Assembly (NCBI GenBank): GCA_003449195.1
Contig: DMID01000161.1
Location: 1-18,676 of the forward strand
Source: Lysobacteraceae bacterium
Lineage (GTDB): Bacteria; Pseudomonadota; Gammaproteobacteria; Xanthomonadales; Xanthomonadaceae
Direction of reading: 5' to 3'
DNA: 18,676 bases
Shown here: positions 13,544 to 18,676 of the stretch, one piece after another
How positions within the stretch are numbered: position 1 is the first letter of the stretch
How the letters are laid out: every line of letters begins with the position of its first letter
Translations under genes and position numbers: made by a program
The notes under the pieces: generated by a model
The model's input: only the letters and a program-made list of their open reading frames with translations
Database searches by the model: none
Told to the model about the DNA's origin: nothing

Positions 13544-13933
13544 ATGCAGTTGCTGGGCATTCACCACGTGGCGGTCATTGCCTCGGATTACGCGCGCTCC
13601 AGGCGCTTCTACGTCGAGGTGCTGTGCCTGCCGGTGCTGGCCGAGCATTACCGGCCCGCGCGCGATTCCTGGAAGCTGGATCTGTGCCTGCCGGACGGCG
13701 GGCAGATCGAGTTGTTCTCGTTCCCGGGCCCACCGCCGCGGCCGAGCCGGCCGGAAGCCTGCGGCCTGCGCCACCTGGCATTCCGCGTGGCGGATATCGA
13801 TGCGGCGATGGCCTGGTTGCAAGGTCATGGCATCGAGGTCGAACCCGTCCGCGTGGACGAGTACACCGGCCGGCGCTTTGTCTTCTTCGCCGATCCGGAC
13901 GGCCTGCCGCTGGAGTTGTACGAGGCCGGCTGA
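13544..13933 (+). CDS. gloA2: VOC (glyoxalase I-like) metalloprotein, YaeR/GloA2 family
   Basis: 129-aa vicinal-oxygen-chelate protein made of two beta-alpha-beta-beta-beta modules. The likely metal ligands are His8 (GIHHVAV), Glu56 (QIELFSFP), His77 (GLRHLAF) and Glu124 (LPLELYE). The blocks SDYARSRRFY, ARDSWKLDL, FPGPPPRPSRPEACGLRHLAF and FFADPDGLPLELYE match E. coli YaeR (129 aa) as I recall it. The biological substrate of YaeR-type proteins is not known; the name GloA2 implies glyoxalase-like chemistry only by homology. ATG 13544 is preceded by GGGAG at normal spacing. It lies 121 bp from the divergent macrodomain gene and just before the phosphodiesterase gene. Confidence 0.9.
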   Translation: MQLLGIHHVAVIASDYARSRRFYVEVLCLPVLAEHYRPARDSWKLDLCLPDGGQIELFSFPGPPPRPSRPEACGLRHLAFRVADIDAAMAWLQGHGIEVEPVRVDEYTGRRFVFFADPDGLPLELYEAG

Positions 13934-13982
13934 GGTTTGCCGCCGGGAAGGTGGTGTGCCGGGAGGTCCCTCATCGCATGTC

Positions 13983-13988
13983 TATACT
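13983..13988 (+). promoter_or_regulatory. Candidate -10 box for phosphodiesterase gene
   Basis: TATACT lies 35 bp before the chosen ATG at 14024. No good -35 is seen (GGGAGG region), so the call is tentative. Confidence 0.3.
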
Positions 13989-14023
13989 GGCGCCCCCTGA
14001 TGCCACGGCGGCGGGCAACCCCA

Positions 14024-15049
14024 ATGCGACACCCTCGTTCATTCCGCCGGGCATGGTGGCTTGGCTTCCTGCTGGCGTGCTTGGTGCCCTTGCCGGGGCT
14101 GGCGGGGGAGGCTCGGCACGATGGCTTCGAGCTGGTTGCGCTCGGGGTGGCCGGAGGCCTGGAGGACGGCAACCTGTCGGCCTATCTGCTGCGCGCGAAT
14201 GGGGGCGGGCACTATCTGGCGCTGGATGCGGGCACGCTGCTGCCGGGCATCGCGCGTGCGGCCGAACGGGGGGGCTTCGCGGACGTCCCGAGCGCCGGTG
14301 GTCTGGACGTGGCGGGCAGCGTGTTGCGCGAGCGGGTGGCCGCTTATTTCATCAGCCACGCCCATCTGGACCACGTGGCCGGTCTGTTGATTGCCTCCAC
14401 CGACGACACCGGCCCCAAGCCTGTGTTCGGGCTCGCGTCGACCTTGCAGACCTTGTCCGACGATTATCTGGACTGGCAGGCCTGGCCGAATTTCGGGGAC
14501 CGCGGCAGCGCCCCCGCGCTGGGGCGCTATCGCCTGCAAAGCGTGTTGCCGGGGCAGTGGTTCGACGTGCCGGGCACCGGTTTGTCGGCCCGTGTTTTCC
14601 CGCTCTGGCATGACCGGGTGACTTCATCGATGCTTCTGGTGCGTTCCGGCGATGCCTATTACGCCTATTTCGGCGATACCGGGCCGGATGCCTTGTCGGG
14701 CGGTGGACAGCGTCTGGCCGAGATATGGAAGGTGCTGGCGCCGTTGGTGCGCAGCGGGGCACTCAAGGGATTGCAGATCGAGGTGTCTTATCCGGACGAC
14801 GTGCCGGACGGGCAATTGTTCGGACACCTCACGCCGGCCTGGTTGCTGCGGGAGCTGCATGCGCTGGCCGATGCGGCCGGTGGCTGCCGTCCACTGCAGG
14901 GGATGACGGTGGTGGTGGACCACATCAAGCCGAGCCTGATGCAAGGCCGCCACCCGCGCGCGCTGGTGGCGGAGCAGCTGGCGGCCGGCAATGATCTGGG
15001 CGTGCGTTTCGTGCTGCCGATTCAAGGGGATCGCCTGGATTTGCAGTGA
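14024..15049 (+). CDS. cpdP: Exported class II 3',5'-cyclic-nucleotide phosphodiesterase (CpdP-like)
   Basis: 341-aa metallo-beta-lactamase-fold enzyme. The zinc motif HAHLDHVAGLLIAS (from His112) fits the class II cyclic-nucleotide phosphodiesterase signature HxHLDH, as in yeast Pde1 and Vibrio CpdP; YFGDTGPD and VVVDHIKPSL supply further metal ligands. Family members hydrolyse cAMP or cGMP to the 5'-nucleotide. The N-terminus MRHPRSFRRAWWLGFLLACLVPLPGLAG is a typical signal peptide, so the enzyme probably acts in the periplasm. LLAC19 could be a weak lipobox; otherwise signal peptidase I would cut near Ala27. I chose ATG 14024 for this signal peptide; ATG 14000 would add 8 residues. No Shine-Dalgarno sequence is clear for either. 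Confidence 0.88.
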   Translation: MRHPRSFRRAWWLGFLLACLVPLPGLAGEARHDGFELVALGVAGGLEDGNLSAYLLRANGGGHYLALDAGTLLPGIARAAERGGFADVPSAGGLDVAGSVLRERVAAYFISHAHLDHVAGLLIASTDDTGPKPVFGLASTLQTLSDDYLDWQAWPNFGDRGSAPALGRYRLQSVLPGQWFDVPGTGLSARVFPLWHDRVTSSMLLVRSGDAYYAYFGDTGPDALSGGGQRLAEIWKVLAPLVRSGALKGLQIEVSYPDDVPDGQLFGHLTPAWLLRELHALADAAGGCRPLQGMTVVVDHIKPSLMQGRHPRALVAEQLAAGNDLGVRFVLPIQGDRLDLQ

Positions 15050-15141
15050 ACGGGCTGGGCAACCGTGCGTGCGTTCCCGTCTGATGGCTCGTCGCAGCCT
15101 GAACGCAGTGGATACGGCATTGCCTGACAAATTTCTAACAA

Positions 15142-15171
15142 ATCCGCCGGGCAGGATAATCGGCGGCGGAT
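15142..15171 (+). promoter_or_regulatory. Inverted repeat enclosing a -10-like box upstream of TonB receptor
   Basis: ATCCGCCG (15142-15149) and CGGCGGAT (15164-15171) form an 8-bp inverted repeat whose centre holds GATAAT (15155-15160). It could be an operator over the promoter or a leader hairpin. The -35 position (TTTCTA, about 15133) is poor. Confidence 0.35.
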
Positions 15172-15251
15172 CGTGCCTGTCGGAACGATGCCGCCACGGT
15201 CCGGTTCTCTTTCCCTCCCTCCCCGCTCATCGTCAGGCAGGTCATTTCTCA

Positions 15252-17576
15252 ATGAATCGCACCCTCCTCGCGCTTGCCGTCGGCACGGCGCTTTGTTCGC
15301 CGATGCACGCTGCTTTCGCACAGTCGCAGAACGACGGCACGGCGGCCTCCCAGGTCCGCGACAGCGTCACCACGACGTCCAACACCACCAACTCCAATGC
15401 CACCAAGCGCGTCCAGCAGCTTGATGCGGTGCAGGTCAGCGGCGCCCAGGTCGAATCGATCGGGGGCGGCAACATGCAATACCAGTCCGCGTCCAAGGCG
15501 GTATCCACCATCGGCCGCGAGGCGATCCTGAAAGCTTCGCCGGGCGCCAATTTCACCCAGATGCTGAGCAGCATCCCGGGTGCGATTTCGGCCACCAACG
15601 ATGTCACCGGCCTGAACGACGGTGCCTTCACCGTGCGCGGCTTTCCGGCCGACGAGGTGGGCGTGACGGTCAACGGCGTGCCGATCAACGACTCGGGCAA
15701 TTACAAGATGTACGCCACCGAGTACGGCGATACCGAAAACATGGGCGACATCACCGTCGAGCAGGGCTATCCGGGCGTCACCTCGCCGGTGATCGGCGCG
15801 GCCGGCGGCAACATCGCCTGGGTCACCGTCAACCCGACCCACGAGGCCGGCCTGGACATCAGCCAGAGCTTCGGCAGCAACAACTACAAGCGCACCTTCC
15901 TGCGCTACAACACCGGCGATGTCGGGCCGGTGCGTTCGTGGATCAGCTGGTCGGACAACCAGACCGACCTGTGGCGTGGCGCGGGCCAGTCGAAGGTGAC
16001 AAAGATCGACGCCAAGTCGGTGTGGACGCTGGACAGTGGCGACACCATCACCGGTTCGGTGCAGTACAACCGCGAGGTCAAGAACAACTACCGCACCGTC
16101 ACCAAGTCCGACGTGGCCACCTACGGATACCACTACGGGTACTACCAGGCGTGGCAGAACGGCAATCCGAGCAACTGGGTGGGTACGCAGGTCAATCCGT
16201 TCCGCAGCTGGATCGCCAGCGTGGACGGCGAGTTCACGCTCAACGACAGCCTGCACCTGTCGGTGGTGCCGTACTTCGTCTATGGCTACGGCGGTGGCAG
16301 CTACGGCTATGCCAACACCTACGTGTTCTTCACCTCCGACACGTTCCGTCCCGGCATCCACGTCAAGTTCAAGCAGGACTTCGGCCTGAACGACAGTCTG
16401 GAATTCGGTTTCCTGGCCGAGCGCCCGCGTCAGCAGGGCTCCAACCCGTACCTGCCGGCCGATGGCCAAGGCAATCCATCCGACGTGTGGGGCCACGACA
16501 GCGCCTATTACTACACCAACGCCAACGGCACTCCGAAGGTCGCCTACCGCTATTACTCGGCCACGCCGACCTATCGCGTGTTTGCCACCAACACCTGGAC
16601 GCCGAGCGACCAGTGGACCGTCACGCTCGGCGGCGCCTACACGTGGGTCACCCGCAAGGGCTGGTACTCGACCTGGCCCGGTTCGGACAACGGCATCAAC
16701 GCCGGCAGTGCTTCGTCCAGCGAGCTGTTCGCTGACGGTTCGCGCACCTACAAGAAGTTCACCCCGACGGCCGGCGTGAAGTTCCAGCTCGACGAACGCA
16801 ACCAGTTCTATGCCGGCATCGGCCAGTCCTACCGTGCGCCCATCAACACCTCGGCGCTGTACGACTTCTGGAACGCGTCCTATGCGCAGGCGACGGGCCG
16901 GAGCACTGGCGTGAGCAATGCCGACCCCGAGCAGGCGCTGACCGGCGACATCGGCTGGCGCTTCTACGGCGACAAGATCAGTGCGGTCGTCGATGCGTTC
17001 GCCACCAACTTCAAGAACAAGCAGTTCAGCGGTTCCGACCCGGATACCCACGCCCCGGTGTACTACTCGCTGGGCAGCGTGCAGATGCGCGGTTTCAACG
17101 CCGAGCTGAGCTACAAGTTCGACGACAACTGGTCGGCCTATGCCTCCTATGCCTACAACGACGCCGAGATGAAGAGCGATGTCGCCCTGGGCACGGTCAC
17201 CTATGCCACCAAGGGCAAGACATTGGTGAACGCGCCGAAGAACGCCGGTTACGTATCGGTGAACTACGACCAAGGCCCGTTCTGGGCCAGCCTGAGCGCG
17301 AACGTGCAGAGCGGCATCTGGGGCACTTTCGAAAACGCTCCGGGCTCCGAGTCTGGCGGTTTCACCACGGTCAACCTCAATACCGGCTGGAACTTCGCCG
17401 ACCTGGGCGGCCTGAAGAAGCCCTACCTGAAGGTGAACCTGTACAACTTGGGCAACCGCAAGGCGTTGAACTACTCGGCCACCACCGCGCTGGGCACCGC
17501 CGCCAGTGCCGCCAAGTGGCAGTTGCTGCAGGACCGGACCGTGATGGTCACTTTCGGCGGCTCGTTCGACATGTAA
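15252..17576 (+). CDS. TonB-dependent outer-membrane receptor
   Basis: 774-aa receptor. Residues 1-23 are a signal peptide ending AFA before Gln24. A low-complexity Ser/Thr/Asn spacer (about 25-50, SVTTTSNTTNSN) leads to the TonB-box-like LDAVQVSG (about 57-64). A plug domain follows (about 80-190) with IGREAILKASPGANFTQMLSSIPG and TVRGFPADEVGVTVNGVPINDSGN. The rest is a 22-strand-type barrel rich in Tyr, Trp and Asn. It imports a ligand across the outer membrane with energy from TonB-ExbBD; the ligand cannot be told from sequence, and no neighbouring enzymes or inner-membrane transporter point to one. The last residues are FGGSFDM, so Phe is third from the end rather than terminal as is usual. 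ATG 15252 is chosen for the signal peptide. Confidence 0.93.
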   Translation: MNRTLLALAVGTALCSPMHAAFAQSQNDGTAASQVRDSVTTTSNTTNSNATKRVQQLDAVQVSGAQVESIGGGNMQYQSASKAVSTIGREAILKASPGANFTQMLSSIPGAISATNDVTGLNDGAFTVRGFPADEVGVTVNGVPINDSGNYKMYATEYGDTENMGDITVEQGYPGVTSPVIGAAGGNIAWVTVNPTHEAGLDISQSFGSNNYKRTFLRYNTGDVGPVRSWISWSDNQTDLWRGAGQSKVTKIDAKSVWTLDSGDTITGSVQYNREVKNNYRTVTKSDVATYGYHYGYYQAWQNGNPSNWVGTQVNPFRSWIASVDGEFTLNDSLHLSVVPYFVYGYGGGSYGYANTYVFFTSDTFRPGIHVKFKQDFGLNDSLEFGFLAERPRQQGSNPYLPADGQGNPSDVWGHDSAYYYTNANGTPKVAYRYYSATPTYRVFATNTWTPSDQWTVTLGGAYTWVTRKGWYSTWPGSDNGINAGSASSSELFADGSRTYKKFTPTAGVKFQLDERNQFYAGIGQSYRAPINTSALYDFWNASYAQATGRSTGVSNADPEQALTGDIGWRFYGDKISAVVDAFATNFKNKQFSGSDPDTHAPVYYSLGSVQMRGFNAELSYKFDDNWSAYASYAYNDAEMKSDVALGTVTYATKGKTLVNAPKNAGYVSVNYDQGPFWASLSANVQSGIWGTFENAPGSESGGFTTVNLNTGWNFADLGGLKKPYLKVNLYNLGNRKALNYSATTALGTAASAAKWQLLQDRTVMVTFGGSFDM

Positions 17577-17638
17577 GCGCTGTTGCCGTCCGGCGCGATG
17601 CGTCGGGTGGCAAGAGGGCCGGGCGTGAATTCCGGGAG

Positions 17639-17670
17639 GGGCGATGCGGGCCATCCGTGCCGCATCGCCC
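17639..17670 (+). terminator. Strong hairpin downstream of TonB receptor
   Basis: A perfect 11-bp stem pairs 17639-17649 (GGGCGATGCGG) with 17660-17670 (CCGCATCGCCC) around a 10-nt loop, 63 bp after the receptor stop. No T-tract follows; it may protect the mRNA 3' end. Confidence 0.45.
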
Positions 17671-17700
17671 ACCGGTGGCCGACATCGGGCCGAATGTACC

Positions 17701-17717
17701 GGCTCGGCTCGGCTCGG
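17701..17717. repeat. Short tandem repeat of GGCTC
   Basis: Three full copies of the 5-mer GGCTC plus GG lie in the untranslated gap between the TonB receptor and cysK. It is too short to say more. Confidence 0.6.
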
Positions 17718-17764
17718 CCGCCCATGTTGTGATGCCTGCCGGCCTGCGCGCCCGAGGGACGATG

Positions 17765-17802
17765 GAAACGAAGAAGCCGCCCTCGGGCGGCTTCTTCGTT
17801 TC
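17765..17802. terminator. Bidirectional terminator between TonB receptor and cysteine synthase
   Basis: Almost perfect palindrome: 18 bases at 17765-17782 pair with 17785-17802, the core being GAAGCCGCC / GGCGGCTTC. Both strands end in a TTCTTCGTTTC tail. It serves the two converging genes. Confidence 0.85.
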
Positions 17803-17821
17803 CGGACGGTTGTCGGACCGA

Positions 17822-18676
17822 TCAGCCGAGGCTGGCCAGCCACTCGTCGTCCGAGCCCTCGTTGACGCCGGCGAACAACGGCGTGGACAGGTAGCGCTCG
17901 CCGGTATCGGTCAGCACCGTGAGTACCACCGAGCCCGGTTCGGCCCGTTCGGCCACCTTCAGTGCGGTGGCGACATTGCCGCCAGAGGAAATGCCGACGA
18001 ACAGGCCTTCCTCGGCCGCCAGCCGGCGCGCGGTGGCGATGGCATCGTCGTCGGCCACCGACAGCAGCTCGTCGTAGACCTCGCGGTTGAGCACGTCCGG
18101 CACGAAGTCCGGGGTCCAGCCCTGGATCTTGTGCGGGGTGAATTCCTTGCCGGCCAGCAGCGCCGCGCCGGCCGGTTCGGTGGCGATGACCCGGGTGTCC
18201 GGGCGCGCCACCTTCAGCACTTCGCCCACGCCGGTGAGGGTGCCGCCGGTGCCCCAGCCGCTGACGAAGTAATCCAGGCGGCGGCCGGCGAAGTCGCGCA
18301 GGATTTCCGCGCCGGTGGTGTTGCGGTGGTAGGCCGGGTTGGCCGGGTTGGCGAACTGGCTGGCGAGGAACCAGCCGTGCTTCTCGGCCAGTTCCTTCGC
18401 CTTGCGCACCATGCCGGTGCCGCGTTCGGCGGCCGGGGTCAGGATCACCTTGGCGCCGTAGGCGCGCATCAGCTTGCGGCGCTCGATCGAGAAGGTCTCC
18501 ACCATCGTGGCGACGAACTTGTAGCCGCGCGCGGCGGCGACCATCGCCAGCGCCACGCCGGTGTTGCCGGAGGTGGCCTCGACGATGGTGTCGCCGGGCT
18601 TGATCAGGCCCTTCTTCTCGGCGTCGAGGATGATCGCCAGCGCCAGGCGGTCCTTGACCGAGCCGGCCGGGTTGAA
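17822..18676 (-). CDS. cysK: Cysteine synthase (O-acetylserine sulfhydrylase), N-terminus beyond window
   Basis: 284 residues are visible; the gene enters from the right edge, so the start is missing and the ATG at 18556 is only internal. The first visible residues, FNPAGSVKDR, carry the PLP-binding lysine. ATSGNTGVALA follows (substrate loop), then GWGTGGTLTGVGEVLK (PLP phosphate loop) and GISSGGNVATALK. The enzyme replaces the acetyl group of O-acetylserine with sulfide to make cysteine. The region HKIQGWTPDFVP differs from the KIQGIGAGF loop of E. coli CysK, as I recall it, so a CysM-like or other subtype is possible. The C-terminal tail NEGSDDEWLASLG follows the catalytic fold. It converges on the TonB receptor. 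Confidence 0.88.
   Translation of the reverse strand, partial: FNPAGSVKDRLALAIILDAEKKGLIKPGDTIVEATSGNTGVALAMVAAARGYKFVATMVETFSIERRKLMRAYGAKVILTPAAERGTGMVRKAKELAEKHGWFLASQFANPANPAYHRNTTGAEILRDFAGRRLDYFVSGWGTGGTLTGVGEVLKVARPDTRVIATEPAGAALLAGKEFTPHKIQGWTPDFVPDVLNREVYDELLSVADDDAIATARRLAAEEGLFVGISSGGNVATALKVAERAEPGSVVLTVLTDTGERYLSTPLFAGVNEGSDDEWLASLG

Noticed and set aside
15249..17843. 864-codon minus-strand open frame opposite the TonB receptor
   Set aside because: It spans the receptor and runs into the flanking terminator region. The translation is low-complexity Val/Gly/His-rich, an effect of GC-biased third positions.
1..18676. CRISPR array, insertion sequence or prophage genes
   Set aside because: No regularly spaced repeats, transposase, integrase or phage structural genes were recognised on either strand.

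Overview
The window looks like chromosomal DNA of a high-GC gammaproteobacterium of the Xanthomonadaceae/Lysobacteraceae (Xanthomonas, Stenotrophomonas, Lysobacter, Luteimonas or Thermomonas type). The reasons are a Clp-type CRP regulator divergent from speD, a Coq7-type hydroxylase next to rplM-rpsI, a divergent pilDC / pilA-pilA-pilB type IV pilus cluster with sigma-54 pilin promoters, and a TonB receptor. Most of the content is ordinary core genome. The genus call is from recalled family resemblance, not from a search.

Layout. 1-507: 3' part of a HAD-type phosphatase. 541-1613 (minus): the global regulator clp, translationally coupled by an ATGA overlap to a small zinc-ribbon protein. 1746-2549: speD (polyamine synthesis), divergent from clp. 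2757-3071: a SugE/Gdx-type SMR exporter. 3171-3812 (minus): coq7 (ubiquinone). 3980-4804: rplM-rpsI. 4904-4978: tRNA-Gln(CUG), with a strong terminator on each side. 5108-6301 (minus): an ORC/archaeal-type AAA+ ATPase behind an AT-rich promoter, the most accessory-looking gene here.

6392-11651 is a type IV pilus assembly block: pilC-pilD read leftwards (platform protein and prepilin peptidase), two major-pilin-like genes and the extension ATPase pilB read rightwards. Each pilin has a -24/-12 (sigma-54) element beginning TGGCATG. A strong terminator separates the pilins, and a weaker hairpin lies between the second pilin and pilB. The block therefore encodes pilin, processing enzyme, inner-membrane platform and motor. 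The PilR/PilS regulators expected to act with sigma-54 are not in the window.

11802-18676: class I fructose-bisphosphate aldolase; a YmdB-like macrodomain protein with an unusual change in its Asn loop; a YaeR-type VOC metalloprotein; an exported class II cyclic-nucleotide phosphodiesterase; a TonB-dependent receptor; and the C-terminal 284 residues of cysteine synthase (start outside the window).

I do not see a clearly new multi-gene system. The points most worth a second look are the paired sigma-54 pilin promoters with a 7-bp inverted repeat upstream, the Asn-to-Ala change in the macrodomain, the orphan AAA+ ATPase beside the tRNA, the hairpin series between speD and sugE, and a cAMP-type phosphodiesterase in a genome whose CRP homologue looks like a c-di-GMP-responsive Clp. 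All start sites, promoters and hairpins were read by eye.
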